A stretch of DNA of 64,000 bases from Arcticibacterium sp964021845 (GCF_964021845.1 NZ_CAXHZC010000007.1:248001-312000); one strand, 5' to 3'; counted from the stretch's first letter, positions 14,664-25,125 are shown. Notes: generated from the sequence alone by a model not told the origin. Translations and numbers: made by a program.

Positions 14664-17006
14664 ATGAAACGCCCTAACGTAAAAAAACTCCTTTCATATT
14701 TCATTCTATTCTCTATTGCTTGTGGTCCTGGCCCGCTTGATTTTACAGAATACTTTACCATTTTTTATCCCGAAGCTGCTAATAATCCCGACGCTACTCA
14801 GCCCTATTTTTATACCAACGATTATTTGAATCAGCAGTATTTCATGCAGAATTCGGCTTCGCTTTCTGATTCTCTCAATCTGGAAACTTGGTATAATTAC
14901 ACGGATAAAAAGATTGACAAAACCACTATCAAAAAGGGCTTATATGAAAAAACTTTAGGTAAAGAATTTGCAGAGCAATTACGAAAAATTGGCAAAGCAG
15001 AAGCCGCAGAATATATTCTATTAGCACAAGAGGTAGACAAAGAAACGGAGAAGTTTAGCACGTATTGGGAGCCCGCGGAGCCTGTCAATGAGCAATTATT
15101 GGCCGACCTTAGGGATGTTGCCCTTATAAATGCCGACAAATCAAAAAGTGATTTTATTAAAGAACGTTATGGTTTCCAATTGATGAAAATGGACGCGAAA
15201 GCGAATGACTGGCGTTCATTATTTAGAGACTATGAAAAGTTTCAAAAAGAGGTAAAAACCAAGACCTATATATCAGAATGGTCGCAGAGTAGACATGCGG
15301 GAGCTTTACTTTATCAAGGCGATACCGCAAAAGCCGTTTTAGAATTTGCGAAGATTTTTGAGAAATCTCCTACCCGAAGAAATCAGGCAGATTTGAGTGT
15401 AAGACGCCTAAAACGTCAGCACTTTTCTGAAGCTCTAGCCTTATGCCAAAATGATGAAGAAAAACTCATGGTTTATGCCTTGCAAGCTATTCAACCCTTC
15501 CAAGACGGGCTAGAACTTTTAAAGCACATGACCGCCTTGAACCCAAACCACCCAATGCTGGAACTGGTGATGGCAAGAGAAATAAACAAAAACGAGGTTA
15601 ATTTTTATGCCGAAAAGAACGCCGGACTATATTCACATAACTTAGATGTTTTAGACGAAAACTATAAAGTTGATTCTAGCAAAGCACAGGCTCTTACAAA
15701 TGAAAGCAAAACATATTTTGAATCACTTTTAGCTTTCAATCAGTCTCTTTTAAAAAACCAATCTTTAGATAAGAAAGCCTTTTGGTACACCACAGCAGCC
15801 TATCTACATTATATAAAAGGTGATTATCTTGCTATGGAACCCCTTCTAGAAAAAGCTGAGGATGAAGGGGTGAAAAACATGGCTTTGAACCGCCAAATCC
15901 AGCTTTTCAAAACACTGTATTTCTTAGAAACCAAAGCTGTGGACGAAGAAGAAAGCTTACTGGAACAAATAGCGGCATTTAAAAAAGTAGAAAGCTTCCG
16001 AGATAATAATGTTCTTGTGCTATTGACCGACAAGCTACAAGAAAAGTATTTAAGCGTTAAAACTGTTGAATCAAAAAGCTGGTTGCAGTCATGCTTTAGC
16101 AAGAAGATAGAAAGTATTGATAGCCAAAAAGTGAAGGCTTTCTTAGCGGAGAATATTGCCGCAGTAAAAGAAGATAGTTACTCCTACATGAACGGTACCT
16201 CAGAAGCAAGGCTCTTGGAAACTCAAGACGCTAAACTTCTAGGAGCTACCATAAACTTTATAAAAAGCGAAGATTTAAGTTCTGTAGATAAACAATTGAT
16301 TACCCTTTCTGGCATTAATAAGAATAACCTTTTGATGGCCTACGGTAGGAAATTAATCAGAACGCAGCAGTATGAAAAAGCACTAGCCGCCTTCAAAGAG
16401 TGTGAAGAAAGTCATTTTACAGGCGGTCCTTTTACCCATTATTTCTCTCCAATTCCTAGACAGTTTATTATGGGTGAAGAAGTAGATGAAGGATTGCTAA
16501 ATCCAATATACTTTTTGGAAAACGCTGTCAACAATCAAAAAGAAGTAGCTAAGAACCCCAAAAATGCTAGAGCGTGGTATGAGCTAGGTTTGGCCGCCTA
16601 TAATATGAGTTACTGGGGAAATGGTTGGCTTTTTTCTGATAGAGAATGGAGTGCCATGGAAATTCAATATGGCGAGCCTACCTCCGAAGACTATTTTACC
16701 AACTCCTACGCAAAAGAATGCTTTGAACATGCCTTGGCTGCAAATCCTGAGCCTGAATTAGGTGCCAAAATTTGTTATTTGGGTGCATTATGCGAAAAAA
16801 ATCAGTATTTCATAGCTTATACCAATGGCCAACCAAACACCTATAAAAAGGAAGAGCTAGATTATTACAGAATCAAAATGGAAACAAGCGTTAAGCCAAC
16901 TTTCCAGAGTTTCTTCAAGAGGTTGAAGAATAAATATGACGAAACAGCCTACGAAAGTCAGGTAATAAAAGAGTGTATGTCGTATGTAGGTTTTAAATTG
17001 CAGTAA
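14664..17006 (+). CDS. Uncharacterised large lipoprotein with TPR-like helices
   Basis: 780 residues. A lipoprotein signal ends at SIAC with Cys20, then GPGPLDFTEYFTIFYPEA. I do not recognise the family. Most of the chain is predicted helical, with repeated hairpins such as AGALLYQGDTAKAVLEFAKI, and near the C-terminus ARAWYELGLAAYNMSYWGN, which resemble tetratricopeptide repeats. No catalytic or metal motif is seen. It probably scaffolds other proteins. It is tightly placed in an operon between a putative barrel lipoprotein and a cytochrome lipoprotein, with gaps of 15 and 13 bases. Confidence 0.7.
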   Translation: MKRPNVKKLLSYFILFSIACGPGPLDFTEYFTIFYPEAANNPDATQPYFYTNDYLNQQYFMQNSASLSDSLNLETWYNYTDKKIDKTTIKKGLYEKTLGKEFAEQLRKIGKAEAAEYILLAQEVDKETEKFSTYWEPAEPVNEQLLADLRDVALINADKSKSDFIKERYGFQLMKMDAKANDWRSLFRDYEKFQKEVKTKTYISEWSQSRHAGALLYQGDTAKAVLEFAKIFEKSPTRRNQADLSVRRLKRQHFSEALALCQNDEEKLMVYALQAIQPFQDGLELLKHMTALNPNHPMLELVMAREINKNEVNFYAEKNAGLYSHNLDVLDENYKVDSSKAQALTNESKTYFESLLAFNQSLLKNQSLDKKAFWYTTAAYLHYIKGDYLAMEPLLEKAEDEGVKNMALNRQIQLFKTLYFLETKAVDEEESLLEQIAAFKKVESFRDNNVLVLLTDKLQEKYLSVKTVESKSWLQSCFSKKIESIDSQKVKAFLAENIAAVKEDSYSYMNGTSEARLLETQDAKLLGATINFIKSEDLSSVDKQLITLSGINKNNLLMAYGRKLIRTQQYEKALAAFKECEESHFTGGPFTHYFSPIPRQFIMGEEVDEGLLNPIYFLENAVNNQKEVAKNPKNARAWYELGLAAYNMSYWGNGWLFSDREWSAMEIQYGEPTSEDYFTNSYAKECFEHALAANPEPELGAKICYLGALCEKNQYFIAYTNGQPNTYKKEELDYYRIKMETSVKPTFQSFFKRLKNKYDETAYESQVIKECMSYVGFKLQ

Positions 17007-17019
17007 ATAACCTAGCCCT

Positions 17020-20007
17020 ATGAAATACTTCTCTTTCTTTTTCTTAACGCTTTTAGCATCCTGCCAAAGCCCAAACCCCACTTATTTTGACCAAAATCCA
17101 GAACTTCTAAAAACCCTAGAAGACTTAGAGATAATGGATGGTTTCAACATTGAAATTGTAGCGGCTGAGCCTTTAATTTCAGACCCGGTTGCCATGGAAA
17201 TTGACGAAAACGGAGACTGGTATGTAGCAGAAATGCCTGGTTATCCTTTAGACCTGACTAAATCCGGTAAAATCAAAAAGTTGATAGATACCGATGGCGA
17301 CGGCCTACCAGATAAAAGTGAAGTTTTTGCGGATAGCCTTACCCTTCCAATGGGCTTAATGAAATGGGAAGATGGAATTTTGGTAGCAGATGCTCCAGAT
17401 GTCACCTTCCTGGCCGATAAAGACAATGACGGCAAAGCGGATATAAAAAAAGCCATGATAACGGGCTTTTCTTTATCCAATCCGCAGCATAATATGAATA
17501 CCCCAAAGTTTGGGATTGACAATTGGATATACGTGGCACATTCTGGTGCTATAAACTCATTTGCCTACGAACATGTTTTTAGCGACAAAGGCTCAGAAGT
17601 TAGATTTCCAGATGAACCAAACGCTCCTAGATTGGCAAGAAATGCAGACGGAAGAAATGTGCGTTTCAAACCAAATTATTTAGAACTAGAAACGCTTTCT
17701 GGCGAGTCGCAATATGGGCATGCGGTAGACGAATGGGGACATCGATTTTATACTGACAACGCTAATCATCTCTTCCATGAGGTGATGGACGCTCGCTATG
17801 TGAAGGCGAACCCGAACTTGGCTATAGAGGAAGCCATGGAAAAGTTTTCTGACCATGGAAACGCCGCCAAAGTTTTCCCAATTACGGAAAACCCAAATCA
17901 TCAACTACTGACTGATGTTGGACAAATTACCTCCAGCTGTGGCATTACATGGTATGATGGAGGAGCTTTTGGTAATGAATTTAAAAACACTACGCTTGTT
18001 GGCGAGCCAGTTCATAACCTGGTTCATATTGACCATATAGAAACTGACGGAGCCACTTTCACAGGAAAAAGAGTATTAGAAAACAAAGAGTTTTTAGCAT
18101 CCAAAGACCCATGGTTTAGGCCTGTTTTCTTTTATGTAGGACCCGATGGAGCATTATATGTGGTGGATTATTACCGCCAAATAGTGGAACACCCTGAGTG
18201 GATGAGCGACGAAGTAAACCAAAGCGGTGCTCTTTACGAAGGAACTAAAAAAGGCAGAATTTATAGAATAACGCCAAAAAGTGGTCTCAAAATGGACTGG
18301 ATAAGTGCTCTAAACTTAGGCGAAAACTCTACTGAAGAACTCACCAAACTACTATCTCATGAGAATGGATGGTATAGAAGAACTGCTCAGCGACTACTTT
18401 TTCAAAGAGCAGACAAAACTGCAGCCCCTTTTCTTCATGAAATCATAAAAGAAGATAGTGAGCAAGCCAAAATCCCAGCACTATGGCTACTTCATGATTG
18501 GGAAGAATTAACAAGCGACGACCTTACCTTAGCTTTAGCAGCCAAAGAGTCTGGAGTAAGAGAAAATGCTTTGCAACTGGCAGACAGACTTTGGTCAAAT
18601 CCTATGTTTCAAACAGAAGCTCTGAAAGCATCAATACTAAAAACGGCAGATGACTCTAGCGAGAGAGTTAGATTTCAATGGCTTTGCTCTTCTGCCTTTT
18701 TTGATTTCCCTGAAGTAGAAGAATTAAAATCTACAATTCTGAAAAATGACGCGGAAGACAAATGGGTGGGTATTGCAGCTATTGCTTCATCTGCTGGTTC
18801 TGAAGAAACACTCTTTCAAAATGCCGTAAGAGATTTTGGAGCAGAAGCATCAAAAAATAAAAGTGAGTTTTTCTCACATTTGGCCGCCACTATGTACAAA
18901 AAAGGAGAAGGTGGTTTAATTACTAAAATCCTAAACATTACGGACGACAATAACAGTTGGTGGCAAGCCGCTATGCTTTCTGGTATTTCTTCTATACAAG
19001 CTTACAGCGACCCAAAAACATTAACTAAAACAGAACAAGAATTACTTTTAAGTACATTCCTTACCAGCCAAAATCATGAACTCAGAAAAAGTATCATAGG
19101 CACTTTTGGTGTAAACAGGGTTTCGAATACCTTAAACACCAATGCTATATATACCAGAATGGCTTCGGATGATGATATCGCCTTTCAAATTGATGGTATG
19201 AGTTTGCTCTCTACCCTTGGAGAGCCTAAGATAAAAGGCAAAATTCTTGACAATATTCTCAACGGTAAAAACGAAAAATTGCAATTAGCTTCCATAGAGG
19301 CTTTGACAAATACTTTAAGCATTACTGAACTTACAAGTATCAATAAAAAATACGCTGATTTAACGAACTCTTCTAAAAAGGCTTGGATAGCTTACCTATT
19401 AAACAATGAAAACAAAGTATCCGAATTAATAAAGCAGGTAGAAGTGGGCAACATTGCCAAAGCAGATATTGAATGGCCTCAGATAGTAGAATTGATGAAT
19501 TACTATGACACTAATATTAGGGACTATGCAAGAGAAGTTTTTGCCATAAATGAAGATAGAAAAGCAGTACTTCAAAACTATCTGCCGGCGGCAAACATGA
19601 AAGGTAATGCAGAAAACGGCAAGAAACTGTTTCAGCAAAACTGTGCCATTTGTCATCAAATTGACGGTAAAGATGGTACTGCTTTTGGCCCTGATTTAGC
19701 CACCCTAAAAAGTAGAAACAAACATTCTATTATTACCGAAATAATAAACCCTAATAACTCAATTGCCGATAAATATGGTCAATGGGAAATAGAAACAAAT
19801 AATGGGAATTTCCTCTCTGGAATCATTATTTCTGAAAGTGAGAATTCGCTGAGTCTGAAAACACTTGGTGGGCAAACAGAAAATATAGCGAAAACAGCTA
19901 TAAAATCTCGTCGAATAGCTAAACAGTCTGCTATGCCCAATGGTTTGGAGGGGGCTATCTCCCCAAAAGGGATGTCGGATATTTTGGCACTTATAGAAGG
20001 AGAATAA
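17020..20007 (+). CDS. PVC-type membrane-bound dehydrogenase: beta-propeller, HEAT repeats and cytochrome c domain
   Basis: 995 residues. Lipoprotein signal with Cys15 (LLASC). The N-terminal ~430 residues form a propeller of the membrane-bound dehydrogenase type: GFNIEIVAAEPLISDPVAME, KLIDTDGDGLPDKSEVF (calcium-like loop) and YVVDYYRQIVEHPEWM. A long helical HEAT-like region follows (about 440-850). The C-terminal haem domain has CAICH (Cys875, Cys878, His879) and a candidate axial Met at about 972. The family is found in Planctomycetes, Verrucomicrobia and Bacteroidota and is thought to oxidise sugars or alcohols and feed electrons into respiration; the reaction has not been shown. Last gene of the three-lipoprotein operon. 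Confidence 0.85.
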   Translation: MKYFSFFFLTLLASCQSPNPTYFDQNPELLKTLEDLEIMDGFNIEIVAAEPLISDPVAMEIDENGDWYVAEMPGYPLDLTKSGKIKKLIDTDGDGLPDKSEVFADSLTLPMGLMKWEDGILVADAPDVTFLADKDNDGKADIKKAMITGFSLSNPQHNMNTPKFGIDNWIYVAHSGAINSFAYEHVFSDKGSEVRFPDEPNAPRLARNADGRNVRFKPNYLELETLSGESQYGHAVDEWGHRFYTDNANHLFHEVMDARYVKANPNLAIEEAMEKFSDHGNAAKVFPITENPNHQLLTDVGQITSSCGITWYDGGAFGNEFKNTTLVGEPVHNLVHIDHIETDGATFTGKRVLENKEFLASKDPWFRPVFFYVGPDGALYVVDYYRQIVEHPEWMSDEVNQSGALYEGTKKGRIYRITPKSGLKMDWISALNLGENSTEELTKLLSHENGWYRRTAQRLLFQRADKTAAPFLHEIIKEDSEQAKIPALWLLHDWEELTSDDLTLALAAKESGVRENALQLADRLWSNPMFQTEALKASILKTADDSSERVRFQWLCSSAFFDFPEVEELKSTILKNDAEDKWVGIAAIASSAGSEETLFQNAVRDFGAEASKNKSEFFSHLAATMYKKGEGGLITKILNITDDNNSWWQAAMLSGISSIQAYSDPKTLTKTEQELLLSTFLTSQNHELRKSIIGTFGVNRVSNTLNTNAIYTRMASDDDIAFQIDGMSLLSTLGEPKIKGKILDNILNGKNEKLQLASIEALTNTLSITELTSINKKYADLTNSSKKAWIAYLLNNENKVSELIKQVEVGNIAKADIEWPQIVELMNYYDTNIRDYAREVFAINEDRKAVLQNYLPAANMKGNAENGKKLFQQNCAICHQIDGKDGTAFGPDLATLKSRNKHSIITEIINPNNSIADKYGQWEIETNNGNFLSGIIISESENSLSLKTLGGQTENIAKTAIKSRRIAKQSAMPNGLEGAISPKGMSDILALIEGE

Positions 20008-20245
20008 ATAGAAATGACATCATATAGCTAAAGAGTAGAAACCTTAGAACAATTTAAAAAAAATTAAGCTAAAGGCTTTATTCTTTCATTGCCATAATTT
20101 TTAGAATATAAGAGCCACTTTATCAAACAAATAAATAATTGATTAGTTGATTTTAAATTCTTTTAATAATTAAAAATCTAGCGTCTTGTCTACTTTTCTG
20201 CCTAAAAAGCTGACAACTTAGGCTTTATATCGAATTTTCTCGACT

Positions 20246-20253
20246 TATATTTG
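20246..20253 (+). promoter_or_regulatory. -7 box (TATATTTG) for the DUF1080 unit
   Basis: Exact match to TAnnTTTG, 29 bases before the start at 20283. Only a weak TTTA-type -33 box is present at about 20224. The rest of the 275-bp gap is AT-rich with no other recognisable feature. Confidence 0.5.
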
Positions 20254-20282
20254 AAGTTCCATTTTAGAAAATACATAAACAA

Positions 20283-22091
20283 ATGAAAAAAAATGCTCTC
20301 GGGCTACTCCTACTAGGGAGTATCAACCTCCTATTTGCTCAGGAAAAGATTTTATCTGACAACCTCTCTGGGTTTTCAAATAAAGCGAACAATTGGAGTA
20401 TTGTAGGTAGTGCCTCTGCCAATCCTTTCCTTGATAATAATCTTGAAACTACTGCCGGTAAAGGCGTATTAGCCAACATCCATGAACATGGTACCTATGG
20501 CGGAGAATATGAATTAGTCTCAGACTTTACACATGGCGACCTTGATATATCATTTGATTTTATGATTGCGAAAGGTTCTAATTCAGGTATCTATCTTCAA
20601 GGAAACTACGAAATTCAACTATTTGATAGCTGGGGAAAGAAAAATCCTATCTATGGAGACTGTGGTGGAATTTACCAAAGATGGGACGAAAGCAAACCTG
20701 ATGGTCAAAAAGGCTATCAAGGCTACGCTCCAAGAATAAACGCAGCTAAAGCCCCTGGCTTATGGCAACACATGGATATCTCTTTTCAAGCAGCAAAGTT
20801 TGACGCTCAAGGAAATAAAATAGCCAATGCCGAAATTCTTTCTGTAAAACTGAATGGCATGTTGATTCATGAAAATGTAGAGCTTTCTGGTGTAACTAGA
20901 GGTGCTATGACTGCAAAAGATGTGGCAAAAGGCCCATTAAGATTTCAAGGCGACCACGGTTCTTTGGCATTAAAAAACATCATGATAAGTAACTTTGATA
21001 AACCAAGTGCAAGTTTGGAAAACTTAACATACAAAGTTTCTTATGCTCCTTATGACCCAAGTGCAGACCCTAAGAACCTTGCCACTGACGATGCTGGTGA
21101 ATTAAAGGAACTTTCATGGGAATTTATGAAGCAGCCAAACGAATACTCTTATACTATTAAAGGAGATTTCACAGCCCCTGCAGATGGAAAATATACTTTC
21201 AATCAGTTTTCTTCAGCTAACAACACCCTAAGCATTGACGGTAAAGAAGTTTTGACCAATAAATACACGGGACCAAATGACGAAAGAACAGGAGAAATTG
21301 AGCTGAAAGCTGGAAAACATTCCTTAGAAATATACAATGCTAAATATGATGGCTGGATGAGCCCAACTTTAGGCCTTTTTGTTACAGGTCCTGGTTTTAG
21401 AAAAGTGGCTCTTCACTCACCGAGCTCTATGTTTGGAAATAAAGCTTCTGACCCCATCTTGATTGATGCCAAAACCAATACAAATCTTAGAAGTTTCATG
21501 GATTTTGACAATGGCGACGGTCGCATAAGAATTGTTCACGCCATAAGCGTGGGTACACCTGAAAATATTCACTTCACATATGACCTTGACAAGGGAGCTT
21601 TGCTTCAATTTTGGAGAGGCGATTTCTTAGACGCCACACCAATGTGGGATAGCAGAGGTGATGGTTCTTCAAGGCCTAGAGGTTCATTGACTTTACTTAA
21701 TAATGATTTGACACTTTCTAAAACTGCTTTGGCTTGGCCAAAAGACACGGTAGGTACTGCGTACAAACCAAAAGGTTACACCATAGATGAAAACAACATG
21801 CCAACTTTCGTTTACGAAATTTATGGTTCTAAGGTGAACGACAAAATCAGAATTAAAGACGGAAAGAATTTTGAAAGAACTATTACCGTAGAGGGCTCAA
21901 AAGATTTGTTTGCCAAATTGACGAGTGCTTCAAAAATTGAAAAAATGTCTGACAACTTATATGCGATTGATAATAAAAGCTGGTACATAAAACTGGAACC
22001 AAATGCTTCTGTTATTATCAGTACCAATGGCAACAAAAAAGAGCTAAAGGTTGCGGTTAAAGACCAATTGACTTACGAGCTATTATTCTAA
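20283..22091 (+). CDS. DUF1080 (3-keto-disaccharide hydrolase family) plus PA14 domain secreted protein
   Basis: 602 residues with a signal peptide ending LLFAQ (about 19-20). Residues about 25-245 form the DUF1080/PF06439 jelly-roll: FDFMIAKGSNSGIYLQGNYEIQ and CGGIYQR are typical blocks. Residues about 280-375 look like a PA14 carbohydrate-binding domain (FTAPADGKYTF, AGKHSLEIYN). The remaining 220 residues are a beta-rich domain I cannot name, with LLQFWRGDFLDATPMW. PF06439 members cleave 3-keto-glycosides in characterised cases. The next gene, a propeller-cytochrome protein, starts 19 bases later and the TIM-barrel isomerase gene is nearby, which fits an oxidative glycoside route. Substrate is unknown. 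Confidence 0.8.
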   Translation: MKKNALGLLLLGSINLLFAQEKILSDNLSGFSNKANNWSIVGSASANPFLDNNLETTAGKGVLANIHEHGTYGGEYELVSDFTHGDLDISFDFMIAKGSNSGIYLQGNYEIQLFDSWGKKNPIYGDCGGIYQRWDESKPDGQKGYQGYAPRINAAKAPGLWQHMDISFQAAKFDAQGNKIANAEILSVKLNGMLIHENVELSGVTRGAMTAKDVAKGPLRFQGDHGSLALKNIMISNFDKPSASLENLTYKVSYAPYDPSADPKNLATDDAGELKELSWEFMKQPNEYSYTIKGDFTAPADGKYTFNQFSSANNTLSIDGKEVLTNKYTGPNDERTGEIELKAGKHSLEIYNAKYDGWMSPTLGLFVTGPGFRKVALHSPSSMFGNKASDPILIDAKTNTNLRSFMDFDNGDGRIRIVHAISVGTPENIHFTYDLDKGALLQFWRGDFLDATPMWDSRGDGSSRPRGSLTLLNNDLTLSKTALAWPKDTVGTAYKPKGYTIDENNMPTFVYEIYGSKVNDKIRIKDGKNFERTITVEGSKDLFAKLTSASKIEKMSDNLYAIDNKSWYIKLEPNASVIISTNGNKKELKVAVKDQLTYELLF

Positions 22092-22110
22092 TATTAAAAG
22101 ATTTAGATAA

Positions 22111-24030
22111 ATGAAAAAATTACAAATATTACTTTTAAGCCTCTTCTGCTTTGCTGTGCAAGCCCAAGAGTCTCCAAAAGAAGAAGATTTTTACAAAATT
22201 GTTACGCCGCCCGTTCCTGAAGGAGTGCTTTTAGAAGTAGGTGGTGTATGTACACTACCTAATGGCTCTGTGGCTGTTTCAACCAGACGAGGTGATATAT
22301 GGATTCTGGAAAACCCACTTAGCAGAAAACCTTATTACAAGCTATATGCTTCTGGTTTACATGAAATTCTTGGTTTAGAATACCGTGATGGTTCTTTTTA
22401 CTGCGTGCAGCGTGGTGAGTTAACAAAACTTACCGACGAAAACGGCGATGGAAAAGCAGACCGTTATGAAACAGTAAGTGCATGGCCTATTTCAGGACAC
22501 TATCATGAGTATTCTTTCGGTCCTAAGTTTGCTCCTGACGGAAGTTTCTTTGTCAGTGGAAATGTGGCTTTTGGAAACGAAGAATGGTGGAGAGGTGAAG
22601 CTAGAGTACCTACTAGAGGTTCTGTATTTAAAGTATTTCCTGATGGTCATAGAGAAGAGTGGGCTACAGGAATGCGTTCGCCTGCAGGTCTTGGAATGAT
22701 AGATGGTGAGTTATTTTATGCTGATAACCAAGGTGACTGGATGGGTTCTGGTGGAATCTGGCATTTGAAAAAAGGTGCATTCACGGGTCACCCAGCTAGT
22801 TTAGCATGGACCACTGAAGACTCGCCTACCAAGCTTACTGAAGAGCAGTTTTTTGCGGAACGCGACAACAGAAAAATTAGAAACGCCGCTGGTGCATATA
22901 TCAAACCAGAAAACGTAGTAAACGAAACGCCAGACATGCTTTGGCAGCTAAAAGAAAAATACCCACAGGTGCAAACGCCTGTGGTTTGGTTACCTCATGG
23001 TATTCTTGGTATTTCTAATTCTGAATTAATAAAAGATGAAACCAAAGGAGCTTTTGGCCCTTTTAGCAACCAAGTTTTTATAGGTGACCAAGGTCAATCT
23101 AAAATCATGCGTGTGTTTATGGAAAAAGTCAATGGCGAATACCAAGGTGCTGCTTGGGATTTTAGAAGTGGTTTTCAGTCTGGTGTAATGAGAATGGATT
23201 GGGCAAAAGACGGTTCTCTTTTTGTGGGAGAAACTAACCGTGGATGGGGCTCAGCTGGTGACGCGAACCAAGGTTTCCAAAGATTAGTATGGAATGGTAA
23301 AATGCCATTTGAAATGTTAAAAGTTAAGGCGATGCCTGATGGTTTTGAAGTAGAGTTCACGCTTCCTGTTGACAGAAAATCTGCGGAAGATTTGGCTTCT
23401 ATTTCTGCTTCTAGTTTTAACTATAAGCACCACCCAGTTTATGGCTCACCTCCTATTTTCAGAGAAGACCTAAACATAAAAGGTGTTAAGCTTTCTGCCG
23501 ATGGCAAAAAACTAAGAATAGTAATGGACGGCCTTAGAAAGTATTTTGTGCATGAGTTAAACCTTGATGGCATTAGAGCTGCTGGTACGTACTACTCGCT
23601 TATTCATCCTACGGTTTATTATACTTTAAATAATATTCCTGACGGAGAAAAAATGTCAACGTCAGAATTAAAAACAACAGACTCTGGAAAAGCCAAACCT
23701 GCTTCTGCATCAAAAACAGTTAAAAAGCTGGTTTCTCCTGATGGTCAAGGTCAAGCAAAGGCTTCAGCTGCTGCTCCTACTTTTGACGAAGTAAAACCAT
23801 TACTTCAAAAGCATACTTGTTTAGCGTGTCACTCTCAAGATAAAAAAGTGATTGGCCCTGCTTTTAAAGATATTGCAAAGAGAAAGTACAGCGATGCAAA
23901 AATAGCTGAGCTGATAGCTGTTCCTCAGCCAAAAAACTGGCCTGATTATGCCACGCCAATGGCTCCAATGCCACATGTGCCTAAAGCAGATGTGATGAAA
24001 ATAGCGAGTTATATTAATGGATTGAGGTAA
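22111..24030 (+). CDS. Secreted beta-propeller dehydrogenase-like protein with C-terminal cytochrome c domain
   Basis: 639 residues, signal peptide ending AVQAQ. The propeller region (about 30-430) has GGVCTLPNGSVAVSTRRGDIW, the acidic loop LTDENGDGKADRYE and YADNQGDWMGSGGIWHL, like the DUF7133/PQQ-sugar-dehydrogenase-like group. A linker rich in Ala, Lys and Ser follows (about 520-550). The haem domain contains CLACH (Cys570, Cys573, His574) with GPAFKDIAKR and PMAPMPHV supplying a candidate axial Met, a layout like cytochrome c551/c552. Likely an exported oxidoreductase or electron carrier cooperating with the DUF1080 protein upstream. No PQQ-ligand set could be assigned with certainty. Confidence 0.82.
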   Translation: MKKLQILLLSLFCFAVQAQESPKEEDFYKIVTPPVPEGVLLEVGGVCTLPNGSVAVSTRRGDIWILENPLSRKPYYKLYASGLHEILGLEYRDGSFYCVQRGELTKLTDENGDGKADRYETVSAWPISGHYHEYSFGPKFAPDGSFFVSGNVAFGNEEWWRGEARVPTRGSVFKVFPDGHREEWATGMRSPAGLGMIDGELFYADNQGDWMGSGGIWHLKKGAFTGHPASLAWTTEDSPTKLTEEQFFAERDNRKIRNAAGAYIKPENVVNETPDMLWQLKEKYPQVQTPVVWLPHGILGISNSELIKDETKGAFGPFSNQVFIGDQGQSKIMRVFMEKVNGEYQGAAWDFRSGFQSGVMRMDWAKDGSLFVGETNRGWGSAGDANQGFQRLVWNGKMPFEMLKVKAMPDGFEVEFTLPVDRKSAEDLASISASSFNYKHHPVYGSPPIFREDLNIKGVKLSADGKKLRIVMDGLRKYFVHELNLDGIRAAGTYYSLIHPTVYYTLNNIPDGEKMSTSELKTTDSGKAKPASASKTVKKLVSPDGQGQAKASAAAPTFDEVKPLLQKHTCLACHSQDKKVIGPAFKDIAKRKYSDAKIAELIAVPQPKNWPDYATPMAPMPHVPKADVMKIASYINGLR

Positions 24031-24054
24031 TTTAAAGCTTCGCTTCTATTTAAG

Positions 24055-24087
24055 CACCGACTGTCAATATTGATAGTCGGTGTTTTT
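24055..24087 (+). terminator. Terminator of the DUF1080 - propeller-cytochrome unit
   Basis: CACCGACT (24055-24062) pairs with AGTCGGTG (24075-24082); the sequence between is also nearly symmetric, extending the stem to about 13-14 bp. Five Ts follow. Confidence 0.8.
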
Positions 24088-24214
24088 GGTTTTAGGGCGT
24101 CTGAAATAATTCAAATGATTGCACAAACCGTCAATTTGGCTGTTTTGAGATAAACAGAATTCAGCCGAACCAAATTCTTTGCTTAACTTTAACCGTTACC
24201 CTAACAGAACAATA

Positions 24215-25105
24215 ATGAATACATCAAGACGAAATGCCATTAAGGCCCTAGGCACTGTGGCGGCAACCTCAATAGCTGGAGGAGCAATTGCAAACGAAAA
24301 TTTAATCAAACCAAAAGTGGAACTGAAGAATAACATAAAGCACTCTGTGTGTAGATGGTGCTATGGCTCTATTGATTTTGAAGAATTATGCCAAGGTGTT
24401 AAAGACATCGGAATGGCTTCTATAGAACTTACTGGGCCTGAGGAGTGGCCAATACTGAAAAAGTATGGTTTAACCGCAGCGATAGGTTGGGGTGCATGGC
24501 CTAAAGGCACTGGTCTTACCAACTTTTTTGCCAACACTAAAAATCATGAAGTACTTATTCCTTTTTATGAAAACCTGCTAAAGCAGGCTTCTGAAAATGG
24601 TATCAAAAGCATTATATGTTTTTCTGGAAACAGAAACGGCATGAATGATTACGAGGGCATGATAAACTGTGCCACCGTGATTAGAAAGCTAATTCCAACA
24701 TGTGAAAAGTATGACGTTATACTTTCTATGGAGTTGCTTAGCTCAAGAAATAGCCACAGAGATTACATGTGTGACCACATAGACTGGGGTGTATCACTAT
24801 GTGAAATGGTAGGTTCTGAATACTTCAAATTATTATATGACATCTTCCACATGCAAAGCATGCACGGCGACCATATCAGAAACATCAGACGTTTTGGAAA
24901 GTACATTAACCATTATCACACTGGTGGAATGCCTGGCCGTAATGAGATAGATGAAACACAAGAAATATATTACCCAGCGGTGGTAGAAGCCTTGATAGAG
25001 TCTGGGTATAAAGGATATTTAGGACAAGAATTTATCCCTAAAGCTAAAGACAAGGCAGGTATGTTAGCATCTCTTGAAAGATGTGTGAAGATTTGTGATG
25101 TTTGA
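24215..25105 (+). CDS. Tat-exported sugar phosphate isomerase/epimerase-family TIM-barrel protein
   Basis: 296 residues from the ATG at 24215, chosen because it opens a twin-arginine signal (MNTSRRNAIKALG). The barrel matches the hydroxypyruvate-isomerase-like AP_endonuc_2 group: metal-ligand candidates are Glu in ASIELTGPEE, Glu in SMELLSS, Asp/His in LLYDIFHMQ, His in INHYHTGG and Glu in GYLGQEFIP. Members isomerise or epimerise sugars, and exported forms act on sugars rather than sugar phosphates. A terminator separates it from the preceding unit, and a second terminator closes it. It may process products of the DUF1080/dehydrogenase proteins nearby; that is inference. Confidence 0.85.
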   Translation: MNTSRRNAIKALGTVAATSIAGGAIANENLIKPKVELKNNIKHSVCRWCYGSIDFEELCQGVKDIGMASIELTGPEEWPILKKYGLTAAIGWGAWPKGTGLTNFFANTKNHEVLIPFYENLLKQASENGIKSIICFSGNRNGMNDYEGMINCATVIRKLIPTCEKYDVILSMELLSSRNSHRDYMCDHIDWGVSLCEMVGSEYFKLLYDIFHMQSMHGDHIRNIRRFGKYINHYHTGGMPGRNEIDETQEIYYPAVVEALIESGYKGYLGQEFIPKAKDKAGMLASLERCVKICDV

Positions 25106-25125
25106 TAAGCTTTAAGGCTAATATT

